Below, piece after piece: positions 25,319 to 35,410 of a DNA stretch of 64,000 bases; the stretch's first letter is position 1, and every line of letters starts with the position of its first letter. Under the pieces are notes generated by a model. That model was not told the DNA's origin. It did not search any database and saw nothing but the letters and a program-made list of their open reading frames with translations. Made by a program: the position numbers and the translations under genes. Location of the stretch: NCBI GenBank assembly GCA_026014725.1, contig JAOZHV010000059.1, forward strand, positions 124,001 through 188,000, written 5' to 3'. The DNA comes from Candidatus Bathyarchaeota archaeon (lineage in GTDB: Archaea > Thermoproteota > Bathyarchaeia > Bathyarchaeales > Bathycorpusculaceae).

Positions 25319-26692
25319 ATGAACCGAAGGAAAATCATAGTAGCCGCAATAATACTCGTAGTGTTGATTGGCTCAGTTGTCGTTGTCAGTTGTATTTATT
25401 TGAAAGGTTCCAAACCGTTCTATGTCGGCGTTACCTACGGTGGAGACAACGTTGCCGACGCAAAACAGTTAATCGACAAAGTAAAAGACTACACCAACCT
25501 CTTTGTGTTGCTATCAGGGGAAATGCAGGACAACATAACCGCAATCAACGAGGTCGGCGACTACGCAGTTGATTCTGGTTTAAACTTCATGGTTTATTTT
25601 GGAACAGACAAAGCATTGCTATCAAAAAATTGGCTTGAGACCTATGATGGTCGCTGGAACGCAAGCTTTTTGGGATATTATTACGGCGATGAAATGGGCG
25701 GAAAAATGCTAGACAACGAACGACAATTCTATGACAACAAAAAACAAACCACTATTATGAAATTTGCTGATGGAAGAATTTCAAGCAGGATTGACGCTAA
25801 CACGAGGGTTGATTACAAACCTGATGGCTCCATAGTAACGACGCTTAATAACCAGTCAGACCCTAAAGGTTGGTCATATACAACATATTACCCCAACGGA
25901 ACCGTCGTTTATACAACTTCTATGTTCAGTGGTGAAGAAACCATAGAATACCTTACAAACGCGCCCTACACTTATGAAGAACTATTGAATGCTCGCCCCC
26001 TCCAGAATTTTAACGAAACTGCCGAAATATTTGTTCACGAAATCAATTTTGTAATAAACCGTTTTGGTCCAAGAGCCAACTTCACTTATCTAACATCAGA
26101 TTATGCCCTCTACTGGTTTGACTACCTCGGAGGCTACGATGCAGTGCTTGCTCAGTTAGGCTGGAATCACACGGTGGAACAGGATATTGGGCTTGTACGT
26201 GGGGCGGCAAATCTGCAGAACAAAAGCTGGGGCACGATTATTACGTGGAAATACACTCAAGCGCCATACCTAGCGAGCGGTCAAGAAATTTACGACCAAA
26301 TGCGCCTTTCATACGAGTGTGGCGCTAAATACGTTGTAGTCTTCAACTATGCCGATGACATGACTGGTCCCTACGGCACACTTCAGCCTGAGCATTTCCG
26401 AGCTCTTGAACGTTTCTGGCGTGACACGGTTCAAAATCCGTTTGTGTGGCATGGAACCGTTAAGGCTGAGGCGGCGTTGGTTTTGCCTAAGGATTATGGG
26501 TGGGGTATGCATAAGCCTGATGACACGATTTGGGGTTTATGGAGCGCAGACAGCACTTCAGGGCAGATTTGGACGCAACTGCAAAGCAAACTGCAACAGT
26601 ACGGCTCAAAACTAGACATTGTTTACGATGACCCAGCATATCCAGTGGCGGGAAAGTACTCCAACATTATCTACTGGAACCAAACAGGCTAA
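25319..26692 (+). CDS. Membrane-anchored extracytoplasmic protein, possibly TIM-barrel-like
   Basis: The N-terminal helix ([21 protein letters not shown]) acts as an anchor or a lipoprotein-like signal. The 430-residue outer part has strand-helix alternation: [97 protein letters not shown]. That is what a TIM-barrel glycosidase-like protein looks like, with YYGDEMGG a possible active-site region. I could not assign a glycoside hydrolase family. Many NxT/NxS sites suggest N-glycosylation. The start is 157 bp after the structured RNA candidate on the same strand, so the RNA could be its leader. Its stop overlaps the convergent kinase gene end. Confidence 0.65.
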   Translation: MNRRKIIVAAIILVVLIGSVVVVSCIYLKGSKPFYVGVTYGGDNVADAKQLIDKVKDYTNLFVLLSGEMQDNITAINEVGDYAVDSGLNFMVYFGTDKALLSKNWLETYDGRWNASFLGYYYGDEMGGKMLDNERQFYDNKKQTTIMKFADGRISSRIDANTRVDYKPDGSIVTTLNNQSDPKGWSYTTYYPNGTVVYTTSMFSGEETIEYLTNAPYTYEELLNARPLQNFNETAEIFVHEINFVINRFGPRANFTYLTSDYALYWFDYLGGYDAVLAQLGWNHTVEQDIGLVRGAANLQNKSWGTIITWKYTQAPYLASGQEIYDQMRLSYECGAKYVVVFNYADDMTGPYGTLQPEHFRALERFWRDTVQNPFVWHGTVKAEAALVLPKDYGWGMHKPDDTIWGLWSADSTSGQIWTQLQSKLQQYGSKLDIVYDDPAYPVAGKYSNIIYWNQTG

Positions 26693-28752
26693 ACCCTGCT
26701 CTTCCGTGCCGTATCAATTCTGTTAGCTATTAGGCTGTGGCCGTTCGCTGGCACGTTTATCAAGGTTTCAAATTCAACTTTGCATTGAGGTTCAATTGGT
26801 AAAGTCACAGTGAACACTGAGCCTTTGCCTAGTGCGCTTTTAACCGTGATTTTGCCGCCGTGTGCTTCCACGAAACGCTTGCATACAGCTAAACCGAAAC
26901 CCATGCCCTGCGCTTTAGTCGTAACCAACGGCGTGAAAAGCTTGCTCAACTCCTCTTTAGGTATGCCCACTCCAGTGTCAGTAAACGAAATTCTCACACA
27001 ATCACCTCTGCGAGCGCTCTTTACCTTCAATGTCCCGCCTTGTGGCATTGCTTCAAACGCGTTCTTGGTGAGGTTGATGAAGACTCTTAATAATCGGTCT
27101 TTGTCAGCGCTAATCAAGGGTTCTTCCAAAGTTTCATCTTCGATTCTTACGTTGTTGGGAACCTGCAGGTGAGAAAGTGCCTCTTTTAAGATTGATCGTA
27201 TTGAAAATTCTGTTATTTCTAAGTGGATTTCATGCGAATAATCGAGAAGGTCATTTATGATTTTGTCTGAGCGTAAAATGGCGTTGTCTATAGCTCCAAG
27301 CATCTCCTGTTTTACGCGGTTAGAGATAGTGTCCTGTTTAACTCGAAGATAGTACACAGCGTTTCTGATGGCTGACAATGGATTACGCAAGTCATGCCCA
27401 ACCATCCCTGCTAACTCACCAATCGCCGCAAGCTTCTCAGCTTTAACTAGTTTAGCCTGCGCCTGCTGTAACTGCTTAGTTCTTTTTGCGACCAGCTGTT
27501 CCAGCTTCTCTGAATACATTTTCAGTTTGTTTTCCAAAAGCTTCTTTTCAGTTATGTCAACAGTCAATTCTAAAGCCGCTATAATGTTTCCAGACTCGTC
27601 TTTAAGTGGAGTAACAATAAGCTCAGCCCACATTGGACTGCCATCTATACCTATGAAAGCATATTCATGCCTATCGAAACTAACGCCGTTTTCAAAAACC
27701 TTTCTAACTCCACAATCAGGACAAATAGTATCTAATTTGTTAAAAGTTGAATAACAAGGCTTGCCTTCGCAGCCTGGATTATACTTCTTTAGGTAACTGT
27801 TCACCCACATTATCCGATAGTCTCTGCCGATAATTCCAAGTCCAGCTCCAACATTATCTGTGACGGCTTCCAGCTTGTCACGTTCAAGTTTAAGCGCAGT
27901 TTCAAGTTTCTTCTGCTCGGTAATGTCACGCGTAATAATATGGAAAAACTTCTTTCCCGAAAGCTCGATTACCTGCACCGTGTTTATGACATCTCTGATT
28001 TCCCCGCTCTTGGTTCGATGCTTTGTTTCAAACTCTTCTCTGCCTTCCCTCAAGATTCTTTTTATACGCTCTCTTGTTTTTTGGGGAGTTTCAATCACTT
28101 CATAATCAGAAACACTCAGCTTTGCAAACTCTTTGCGTGAATAACCGAGTTGCCGATGGGCTTCATCGTTGAATTCTACCGCCTTAGTAGTTTGTAGGTC
28201 TAGTATTAGAATGCCCAACGGTGCCTGATCAAACAGAGCCCGATAACGTTTCTCCGCCTCTCGAATTTTTAGTTCTGCTTGCTCGCGTTTAGTAACAGCT
28301 TCTCTAATGTCTTTGACTTTCTCTTCGACAAGTGCTTCCATTCGCTCAGCGTATTCTTGAAGTTTCCGCTCAGTTTCTTTTCTCTGTGTAACGTCATGAA
28401 AAACCACAAGGTCAGCAGGTTGACCATCAAAAGTTATTCTTTTTCCTTTTATCTCCACAACCTTTTTTTCGCCGCTTGGCACGCTAAAATAAACTTCATA
28501 AGGGTCAACACGGCTACCGCTCAATCTCTTAGTAAAGTTTTCCAACATCATTTTTTTACTTTGCTCGGTCAAACAGTCAACCGTTAGGAATAATTTTCCA
28601 ATCAGATCCTTTCGGTTTAGAGAGGTGACTTTCCAAAACTCGTCATTCGCCATAATTATAATACCGTTATGGTCAATTATCATTGCAGGGTCAGATAGCA
28701 AGTTTAAAAGTATTCGAACTTTGCCTTCAAGTTTGGGGCTTTTCATGGTCAT
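26689..28752 (-). CDS. Soluble PAS-PAS-PAS sensor histidine kinase
   Basis: Three PAS domains in tandem (about residues 10-125, 165-290 and 295-405) lead to a HisKA domain with phospho-acceptor motif [15 protein letters not shown] and a HATPase domain with N box [12 protein letters not shown]1 box DTGVGIP and G2 box GFGLAVCKR. There are no transmembrane segments, so it senses a cytoplasmic cue. The third PAS carries four cysteines (GCEGKPCY and ICPDCGV), a pattern that could bind metal or Fe-S or respond to redox. The stand-alone receiver at 10.7 kb is a possible partner. The start overlaps the stop of a small upstream frame (ATGA). Confidence 0.92.
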   Translation of the reverse strand: MTMKSPKLEGKVRILLNLLSDPAMIIDHNGIIIMANDEFWKVTSLNRKDLIGKLFLTVDCLTEQSKKMMLENFTKRLSGSRVDPYEVYFSVPSGEKKVVEIKGKRITFDGQPADLVVFHDVTQRKETERKLQEYAERMEALVEEKVKDIREAVTKREQAELKIREAEKRYRALFDQAPLGILILDLQTTKAVEFNDEAHRQLGYSRKEFAKLSVSDYEVIETPQKTRERIKRILREGREEFETKHRTKSGEIRDVINTVQVIELSGKKFFHIITRDITEQKKLETALKLERDKLEAVTDNVGAGLGIIGRDYRIMWVNSYLKKYNPGCEGKPCYSTFNKLDTICPDCGVRKVFENGVSFDRHEYAFIGIDGSPMWAELIVTPLKDESGNIIAALELTVDITEKKLLENKLKMYSEKLEQLVAKRTKQLQQAQAKLVKAEKLAAIGELAGMVGHDLRNPLSAIRNAVYYLRVKQDTISNRVKQEMLGAIDNAILRSDKIINDLLDYSHEIHLEITEFSIRSILKEALSHLQVPNNVRIEDETLEEPLISADKDRLLRVFINLTKNAFEAMPQGGTLKVKSARRGDCVRISFTDTGVGIPKEELSKLFTPLVTTKAQGMGFGLAVCKRFVEAHGGKITVKSALGKGSVFTVTLPIEPQCKVEFETLINVPANGHSLIANRIDTARKSRV

Positions 28753-28949
28753 TTTGCAATCCTCCTCGGCAATTGAATCTGTAGTTTAACCCTCACAAGT
28801 TTCGGAAAAACTCCGTTTTGCCACCCAAGTGTTCCAAAAAGCTGATGCTGACGTAATCTTTGGAGAGACCATTTACGCCTACATATTGCTTCGTTAACGT
28901 AGACTGCTATGCTTTGGACATTATTTTTATCGTAGCGTTGTTTAGCCAA
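28749..28949 (-). CDS. Possible small basic protein coupled to the histidine kinase
   Basis: A 66-residue basic product (for example [19 protein letters not shown]) whose stop codon overlaps the kinase start by four bases. That overlap and the lack of any other feature in this stretch favour translation. There is no recognisable domain, and composition alone would not support it. Confidence 0.35.
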   Translation of the reverse strand: MAKQRYDKNNVQSIAVYVNEAICRRKWSLQRLRQHQLFGTLGWQNGVFPKLVRVKLQIQLPRRIAK

Positions 28950-29168
28950 CTCTCGTTGGGCTCCTGCCCTGTTTACTTCTATCTTCGATGCCGATGGTAC
29001 CTTTATAGGTGTACGAAGCTGCCATAAAGGACTTATGAATCAGTAATCTTCATCGAAAATTAAAGGTTAAAACATGTGAAATATCGAATGGAAATACTTG
29101 AAAGTGTTTTTTCCAAAAGGTAAAAAAGAAAAATAACATGCAAACTAATTAGCTAAGAGGTTACCGAT

Positions 29169-29534
29169 GTGAAATGTGAACGTTGTGGTGTCGCATTACA
29201 GGAATCTGAGGTTTGCACTTTTCAAGGCAAGGTTCTATGTGAAGACTGCTGTTTTGATTTGATGAATCCACCTAAAGTTTGCGACCCAACCGCCGTGTCC
29301 TCAACATTAACCATACGCAAGCAACTAGGTCAATCAGGCACCGAAGGCTTAACAGAACTGCAAAAACAAATCTATGAAACCGTAGTTGCCAAAGGTAAGA
29401 TTAGCAGGCAAGAACTCATGGAGTCATTAAAGTTAACGCCTCAGGAGTTAGAGAAACAGTTTGCGGTTCTTAGGCATTGTGAACTGCTAAAATCCTTCAA
29501 AGAAGGAAACACCATCTACCTAACAAAATACTAA
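29169..29534 (+). CDS. Zinc-ribbon plus winged-helix protein
   Basis: The first 40 residues hold a treble-clef or LIM-like zinc site (CERCGVALQESEV, then CEDCCFDL). Residues about 60-121 form a winged helix (GLTELQKQIYETVVAKGKIS, RQELMESLKLTPQELEKQFAVL, then a basic wing ending NTIYLTKY). A DNA-binding regulator is likely. GTG start close behind the AAGAGG site. It lies 130 bp before the ValRS gene on the same strand. Similar small zinc/HTH proteins are common in Bathyarchaeia-type genomes, but no target is known. Confidence 0.7.
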   Translation: MKCERCGVALQESEVCTFQGKVLCEDCCFDLMNPPKVCDPTAVSSTLTIRKQLGQSGTEGLTELQKQIYETVVAKGKISRQELMESLKLTPQELEKQFAVLRHCELLKSFKEGNTIYLTKY

Positions 29535-29672
29535 CCCGCTTGCCCAACTGCTACGGTTTCTTTTCAAATATAGCAATCCTTTGCTGTGAGTCAGGGTAAT
29601 GTTTTTAGGTGCTTCCTTAGTTTTGCATAGTCAAATAGTAATAGTAGTAACAGTAATCAAGGATTGATATGC

Positions 29673-32147
29673 ATGCAGCCTATGCCTAAAGAATACAACT
29701 TCACAGAAATCGAACGCAAATGGCAAGCTAAATGGGAAGAAATGGGCATCTACCGCTACGACTGGAACGACAAAAAACGCACACCCTACAGCATAGACAC
29801 GCCTCCGCCCTACCCCTCAGGCGAACTCCACATGGGCAACGTCCTAAATTGGACATACTTTGACATGGTAGCAAGATACAAACGCATGCAAGGCTACAAC
29901 GTGCTCTTCCCCCAAGGCTGGGACTGCCACGGCTTAGGCATAGAAATCCAGGTGGAAAAACAAAACAACATCCGCAAACGTGACTTGCCGCCTGACCAGT
30001 TCCGCAAGTTGTGCATGGAGCTGGTTGAAAAGTACATAGCCATGATGAAAGACGGCATTTTAAAGCTTGGAACCAGCATAGACTGGACCACCGAGTACCG
30101 CACCATGGACCCCGATTACTGGCGGCGTACTCAGCTCAGTTTTATTCTTCTGCAAAAAAGCGGCTACATGTACCGAGGCACACACCCCGTGAACTGGTGC
30201 CCACATGACGAAACAGCCATAGCCGACGCCGAAGTTGACCACATAAAACGCGAAGGCACCCTGCACTACATACGCTTTCCACTAGAAGGCGGCAGTGAAT
30301 ACTTGCTCATAGCAACTTCACGCCCAGAATTCATCCCAGCATGTGTTGCCGTAGAAGTCAACCCCACAGACGAGCGCTACAGCAAATACATCGGCAGAAA
30401 AATCTCAGTGCCTCTGATGAACCGAGAGGTCACCATCATTGCCGACGAAGCCGTTGACCCCCAGTTTGGCACAGGCGCAATGCAGATTTGCACCTACGGC
30501 GACAAGGAAGATGTGAAAACCGTCATAAAACACAAACTCCCAGTTATCCGACTCATAACTGAGAACGGTAGAATAAGCGAGGCAGGCTACAAATACGCTG
30601 GATTAACCATTAACCAGGCAAGAGCCGCCATAGTTGAAGACCTCAAAGCGGCTGGTCTGCTTGAGAAAAGTGAGAAAATTCAGCAAGAAGTTGGTGTTTG
30701 TGACCGATGCAAAACACATGTGGAAATTCTTGAGCAAAAACAGTGGTTTATGGATACACGCAAATTAACTGATGATGTTGTGAAAGCTGCTAGTGAAATG
30801 GTTTGGTATCCTGATTACATGAAAAACCGCTTAATCGACTGGGCAAAGGCTCTAGATTGGGACTGGGTGATAAGTCGCCAACGATTGTTTGCCACCCCGA
30901 TTCCAGTTTGGTACTGCAAAAGCTGCGGAGAAGTCATCGTTGCCCAAGAGAGTTGGGTGCCAATTGACCCTAGAATGGAAAAACCCCGAATTGACAAATG
31001 CCCCAAGTGCGGCGGAACCGATTTTATGGGAGAAACAGACGTCTTTGACACATGGATGGACTCCTCAATCACTTGCGCAGTTCACGCAGGCTGGCCTGAC
31101 CGAGCTGACTGGAAACACCTGTTCCCCGCCAGCATTCACCCCTCAGGCACCGACATCATCCGCACATGGGCATACTACCTCATAGTACGCCACTTAGCAC
31201 TCTTTAACGAGAAACCCTTCCACAGTGTCCTCATAAACGGCATGGTGCTGGGCTCAGACGGTAGAAAAATGAGCAAATCCCTCAAAAACTACGCCGCCGC
31301 ACCCGAAGTCCTCAGCAAAAACGGAGCTGACGCCACACGGCAATGGGCCGCAGGCGGAGGAGCAACAGGCTCAGACATCCCCTACCGCGCACAAGACGTC
31401 GAGTACGGCAGGCGCTTTTTAGTTAAACTGTGGAACGCTTCAGGATTTGCCAGCAAACTCTTAGCCGACTACAACCCCCAAACAAACGCAACCATCAAAC
31501 TCCAATTACTTGATGAATGGATAATTAGCAAAACAGAAAACCTCACAAAAAAAGTCACCGAAGAATTCGAAAAATGCCAGTTCAACGTCGCAGTCGAAGA
31601 CATCCGCAACTTTACTTGGCACGTTTTCTGCGACAACTACTTAGAAGCAGTAAAAGACCGCCTCTACCGCCCTGAAGCACACGGACAAGACAGCAAACTG
31701 GCAGCACAATTCACTCTCTACGAAGTGCTATACCGCATACTGCAACTTTTAGCACCCATCACGCCACATGTAACTGAGGAGATTTACCAGCACATGTTTG
31801 CTGAAGGCAAAGGCTACAGTAGCCTGCAAATCACGCCTTGGCCAAAATTCAACCCGCAACTGGCAAATGACGAAGCCGAAGTACACGGCGATTTAATCGT
31901 GGCAATAATAAGCGAAATAAGACGCGACAAAGCAGAAAAGAAACTGCCCCTCAACACTCCAATCCAAAACCTAACAGTCTACGCTGTTGACCCTCACACA
32001 GCAGAGGTCGTTGAATCCGCATCCGCTGACATAACCTCAACCATGAAAATCGACAAAATCAACATCTTACCACAAAAAACAGAGCAAGGCAGACAAGTGG
32101 GACAAACTGGCGTTTACATTCAAATCAAATACTGCGGAAGCGAATAA
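29673..32147 (+). CDS. valS: Valyl-tRNA synthetase, archaeal type
   Basis: Charges tRNA-Val. The class I signatures are DTPPPYPSGELHMGNVLNW in the first 65 residues (HMGN replaces HIGH) and KMSKS at about residue 532-536. The PPPYPSG form is typical of one archaeal ValRS group. The editing domain (TSRPEF, GTGAMQICTYGDKEDV) and two zinc-ribbon-like pairs (CDRC, then CKSCGE with CPKCGG) are present, followed by the anticodon-binding helices. Start: ATG at 29673 lies nine bases behind CAAGGA; a TTG at 29664 and an ATG at 29682 are alternatives. The next gene, aspartate dehydrogenase, follows after three bases. Confidence 0.93.
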   Translation: MQPMPKEYNFTEIERKWQAKWEEMGIYRYDWNDKKRTPYSIDTPPPYPSGELHMGNVLNWTYFDMVARYKRMQGYNVLFPQGWDCHGLGIEIQVEKQNNIRKRDLPPDQFRKLCMELVEKYIAMMKDGILKLGTSIDWTTEYRTMDPDYWRRTQLSFILLQKSGYMYRGTHPVNWCPHDETAIADAEVDHIKREGTLHYIRFPLEGGSEYLLIATSRPEFIPACVAVEVNPTDERYSKYIGRKISVPLMNREVTIIADEAVDPQFGTGAMQICTYGDKEDVKTVIKHKLPVIRLITENGRISEAGYKYAGLTINQARAAIVEDLKAAGLLEKSEKIQQEVGVCDRCKTHVEILEQKQWFMDTRKLTDDVVKAASEMVWYPDYMKNRLIDWAKALDWDWVISRQRLFATPIPVWYCKSCGEVIVAQESWVPIDPRMEKPRIDKCPKCGGTDFMGETDVFDTWMDSSITCAVHAGWPDRADWKHLFPASIHPSGTDIIRTWAYYLIVRHLALFNEKPFHSVLINGMVLGSDGRKMSKSLKNYAAAPEVLSKNGADATRQWAAGGGATGSDIPYRAQDVEYGRRFLVKLWNASGFASKLLADYNPQTNATIKLQLLDEWIISKTENLTKKVTEEFEKCQFNVAVEDIRNFTWHVFCDNYLEAVKDRLYRPEAHGQDSKLAAQFTLYEVLYRILQLLAPITPHVTEEIYQHMFAEGKGYSSLQITPWPKFNPQLANDEAEVHGDLIVAIISEIRRDKAEKKLPLNTPIQNLTVYAVDPHTAEVVESASADITSTMKIDKINILPQKTEQGRQVGQTGVYIQIKYCGSE

Positions 32148-32150
32148 TCC

Positions 32151-32888
32151 TTGACAAAAAAGGTCGGTTTAATTGGCTGCGGTGCCATCGGCACGGTTCT
32201 GGCAGAAGCTATAGAACGCAAAATAGTCGTCTGCGATGAACTTGTCGTGTTCGATGTTGACCCATCCAAAGCCCAGAAACTGAAGAAGTCGCTTAATTTT
32301 CCAGTAACCATAGTCGCAAACGTAGACGAGTTACTAGCTACCAAACCCAAAGTAGTTGTTGAAGCCGCGTCTCAGCAAGCAGTGAAGGAATACTGTGAAA
32401 AAATCCTGTCTCAAAACATAGACTTAATCGTCATGAGCACAGGCGCGCTCCTTAGCCTCAACATCCAAAGCCCCAAGCTTCATTTTCCCTCGGGCGCAAT
32501 CGGCGGATTAGACGCACTCGCAAGCACCACCAACGCGGGCATAGACAAAATCACCTTGGCTTCTCGCAAAAACCCCAAAGCGCTGGGGAAAACCAACACG
32601 CAAGAAAGCATCATCTACGAAGGCTACGCAGAGGAAGCCGCCAAGCTTTTCCCCAGAGAAATGAACGTCGCCGCAACCTTGGCATTAACCGTTAAGCCTG
32701 CAAAAGTTTTGGTGCAAGTCATCTCTGATCCAGCGGTAAAGCGTAACACTCACGAAATCCAAGTGAAATGGCGCTATGGTGAAATGTTCTTGCGCTTTGC
32801 CAACGACCCACACCCAGACAACCCGCACACCAGCGCGCTAGCAGCATGGTCAGCAATTAGACTACTTCAGACATTACTACAAGACTAA
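32151..32888 (+). CDS. nadX: L-aspartate dehydrogenase
   Basis: Oxidises aspartate to iminoaspartate with NAD(P), the first step of NAD synthesis when NadB is absent. The Rossmann motif VGLIGCGAIGTVLAEAIE starts the protein. The family-typical segments ASQQAVKEY, STGALLSL, PSGAIGGLDAL and the final NPHTSALAAWSAI region are in the expected order, and length (245) is standard. A quinolinate synthase partner is not in the window. The TTG start is directly downstream of valS, so they are likely co-transcribed. Confidence 0.9.
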   Translation: MTKKVGLIGCGAIGTVLAEAIERKIVVCDELVVFDVDPSKAQKLKKSLNFPVTIVANVDELLATKPKVVVEAASQQAVKEYCEKILSQNIDLIVMSTGALLSLNIQSPKLHFPSGAIGGLDALASTTNAGIDKITLASRKNPKALGKTNTQESIIYEGYAEEAAKLFPREMNVAATLALTVKPAKVLVQVISDPAVKRNTHEIQVKWRYGEMFLRFANDPHPDNPHTSALAAWSAIRLLQTLLQD

Positions 32889-32941
32889 AAACAAAAAAAT
32901 CAGTAAAGATTAAAAAAGAAAAAAGAAGATTCTGTTTCTGT

Positions 32942-34399
32942 TTACTCAGTTGTGTTTTCGTCGTTTTCGTCTGCTTGGGAAGTGTCGCTGCTTTGGGCTT
33001 CGTCCATTTGCTCCAACGCTATTTCGGTAGGCGCCTGATGAGGCGCTAATGAAGGGTGGGCCGGGGGGGCTAAGTCCTCCACTATTCCCTGTTCAACCGC
33101 GGGTTCAAGTGTTTGCTGTATTGCAACTTCTTCTGGCGCAACTTCGAAGTCTTCGCTTACTTTGACAGTTTCAACTGGTTGCTCCGTCTCTGGAACAACC
33201 TCTGGAACGGCGGCTTCTTCGATAATTACTGGTTCCTCAGGTGTTGACTCTTCAATTTCTAGTTCTTGAGGTGCAATCTCAGGGGTGGGTTCGTTTATTT
33301 CTTCTACTTCTGGTTCAGGGGGGACTATCGGAGCGGTTTCCTCTTCGGTTACTAGCTCAACAGCCTCTGCTTCTTCTGGCTCAGCCTCAATTGGAGCTTC
33401 CTCAATGGCTACAGGTGCATCTGTGGCTTCTTCAACTGCAACTGGCTCATCTGCAACTATTTCAACTGGCATAGCTTCTGTTGGCGTTTCTTCAATTGGA
33501 GCAGCGGCTTCTACTGTTGCCTCTTCGATTGTGGGCGTTTCTTCCATGGCTTCTGCTGTTTCAATAGGCGCTGACTCTACTGGGGCTTCTTCTACGGCTG
33601 GAGCAGTTTCAAGCGGAGCCTCGACTATTAAAGGGGCTTCCTCTACCTGCGTGGCTTCTGCTGGCGTCTCTTCTATGGGCACTGCTTCTTCCATGGGGGC
33701 AGCTTCGGTGGTCTCAATTGGAGCGGTTTCCTCTGGAAGGGTTTCAATGGGTGCTTCGGCTGGAGCTGGTTCAACTGATGGTACTTCTGCTGTCGCAGTT
33801 TCGATTGGAGGAGCTTCAACTGGAGCGGGTTCAACTGGCGCTGGTTCTACAATTGTTTCTGCAGGAGCCTCTTCAAGCACTACTGTTTCTGCAACAGTTT
33901 CTACTGGAGCTTCAACTGGAACTGGTTCTACTGGCGCTGGCGCAACTTCCGCCTCGATCACTGGAGCAGCAACTGGTTCTGGAGCCGTTGGAGCTTCTAA
34001 GGGTTGAGGTGACGGATAAAGCTCGTTGACGGCTTGCTTTATCACGCCTAATTCGATTCTTGTCGTTTCCAAGCTGGTTACGAGGAGATTTATTTCTCGT
34101 TGGTAAATATCGTCATCGATTTCTCCGACAACATGTTGAATTTCGTAGTTAGCGAGGAGGGATTCGAGGGTTTTTATTTGGTTTTCCAGCTCTGTTGTTT
34201 TTATCTGCATTTTGTCTGCTAGTTCTTTGCGTTGTTTTTCAATCTCTTGGATTGCTGCGGTAATATCGCCTGTGAAGGAGTCGCGAGTGGCTTGAGAAAT
34301 TTTTCCTGTCTCGAAAAGATTGTCAAGAGCTTGCTTCTTCTTCTTGGCTATTTCATATTCTTCGTTTAATCGTTTAAACGTATACTTCCATGAAATCAC
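32942..34399 (-). CDS. CdvA-like coiled-coil protein with acidic Pro-Ala-Glu-rich tail
   Basis: Residues 1-125 form a coiled coil (KRLNEEYEIAKKKKQALDNL, ISQATRDSFTGDITAAIQEI, then EIDDDIYQREINLLVTSLE) of the kind annotated as CdvA-like in TACK and related archaea. CdvA binds membrane and DNA and recruits ESCRT-III-type CdvB in archaeal division. The canonical CdvA PRC-barrel is absent. From residue 130 to the end the protein is a disordered array of AP-VE-ETAP units about 350 residues long. No CdvB or CdvC lies in the window. Related coiled-coil proteins of unknown role are an alternative. Confidence 0.7.
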   Translation of the reverse strand: MISWKYTFKRLNEEYEIAKKKKQALDNLFETGKISQATRDSFTGDITAAIQEIEKQRKELADKMQIKTTELENQIKTLESLLANYEIQHVVGEIDDDIYQREINLLVTSLETTRIELGVIKQAVNELYPSPQPLEAPTAPEPVAAPVIEAEVAPAPVEPVPVEAPVETVAETVVLEEAPAETIVEPAPVEPAPVEAPPIETATAEVPSVEPAPAEAPIETLPEETAPIETTEAAPMEEAVPIEETPAEATQVEEAPLIVEAPLETAPAVEEAPVESAPIETAEAMEETPTIEEATVEAAAPIEETPTEAMPVEIVADEPVAVEEATDAPVAIEEAPIEAEPEEAEAVELVTEEETAPIVPPEPEVEEINEPTPEIAPQELEIEESTPEEPVIIEEAAVPEVVPETEQPVETVKVSEDFEVAPEEVAIQQTLEPAVEQGIVEDLAPPAHPSLAPHQAPTEIALEQMDEAQSSDTSQADENDENTTE

Positions 34400-34802
34400 G
34401 TTTAGGCACCGTTAGGTGTGTAGCGCAAAATTAAAGATAACATTTGTTAACATGCACATATATCGGTAAGTATTAAAACCAAACAATAGAGCAAAAAAAT
34501 AGAATTTTTAGAATCAACTATCATAGGGATTCTCTAACTTTATATATACAAACAATGTAATTTTTCTTGAAAATATCCCTATGATATTTACAGTTTTATG
34601 TAAACTCCCGCTAGCAAATCCCTGCATTATGGCATTATATGTGCAAAAAGTCTGGGCTTGTTTGTTTTCATTTTGCTGTTGGCGTGGTGGCTTAGTCGCG
34701 TAGAAAGCTACATAAGTTTATACTTTTTAATCTTTGTTACAACTTTCTATTCGAAATCTGAATAATACTTATATATCTAAACAAGAATAAACATTACTGA
34801 GC
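34400..34802. promoter_or_regulatory. 403-bp intergenic control region between the CdvA-like and PadR genes
   Basis: AT-rich and without genes. A 12-bp exact inverted repeat, TATCATAGGGAT (34519-34530) and ATCCCTATGATA (34575-34586), brackets a TATA element (TTTATATATA, about 34539-34548). A second TATA, TTATATATC (34769-34777), serves the PadR gene. Near the CdvA-like start a shorter palindrome TAACATTTGTTA lies at 34438-34449. Confidence 0.55.
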
Positions 34803-35204
34803 GTGCAAAACATGGTAGCCCTAACAATTACAGTCAACGGCGAAAAGTCAGAAGCAAGAATAATCAAAAAAATGAATGAACGAGTAATCAAAAGCTTCAT
34901 GGACACAATCATCCTGGCAGAACTCCAAAACGGACCCATCAGCGGATACGACGTAATTACATACATACACCACCGCTTCGGCTTCCTAGTCAGCTCAGGC
35001 ACCGTCTACTCACTTCTCTACTCGCTCGAACGCAACGGCCTAGTTGAAGGAATCTGGATTGAACGCAAACGAGTCTACAAACTAACCGAAAAAGGCGCAA
35101 AAACCATCGAAACAATCATCAACTCACACGACAAAATCAAAAGCTTCCTGTCTACAATCCTCAAAACGCCGACAACCACTAAACCTACACTTTTTTGCCA
35201 CTAA
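34803..35204 (+). CDS. PadR-family transcriptional regulator
   Basis: The winged helix is typical: FMDTIILAELQNGPISGYDVITYIHHRFGFLVSSGTVYSLLYSLERNGLVEG read in pieces, with the SGYD and GTVYSLL signatures, then a basic wing (RKRVYKLTEKG) and a dimerisation helix. PadR regulators act as ligand-responsive repressors. With TATA at 34769-34777, transcription should start near 34797-34800, so the message is leaderless or nearly so, beginning at GTG 34803 or ATG 34812. The ligand is unknown; the inverted repeat upstream may be its own operator. Confidence 0.85.
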   Translation: MQNMVALTITVNGEKSEARIIKKMNERVIKSFMDTIILAELQNGPISGYDVITYIHHRFGFLVSSGTVYSLLYSLERNGLVEGIWIERKRVYKLTEKGAKTIETIINSHDKIKSFLSTILKTPTTTKPTLFCH

Positions 35205-35263
35205 TTGAATCGAAATACTAAAAAACCCCTTCTCATTTTCCTATAGCCGCATCGAATCTTTGC

Positions 35264-35341
35264 GGGTCCGTAGCTCAGTCAGGCTAGAGCACCGGACTTT
35301 TAATCCGGGGGTCGCGGGTTCAATTCCCGTCGGACCCGCCA
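35264..35341 (+). tRNA. tRNA-Lys (anticodon UUU)
   Basis: All cloverleaf parts pair: acceptor GGGTCCG with CGGACCC, anticodon stem CCGGA/TCCGG around loop CTTTTAA with anticodon TTT at 35299-35301, and T arm CGGGTTCAATTCCCG. The CCA end is encoded (35339-35341). There is no intron. Confidence 0.97.
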
Positions 35342-35410
35342 GGGTTGGGGAAGTGAACCTCGGACGAAAGTGTACCCCTGAACGTGGTGTTTATAGTGGA
35401 TTTTAAAAAA

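Noticed and set aside
33285-34007. 240-residue Ser/Ala/Gly-rich frame opposite the CdvA-like gene
   Set aside because: It is the mirror of the acidic Pro-Ala-Glu repeat and has only five kinds of residue in bulk.
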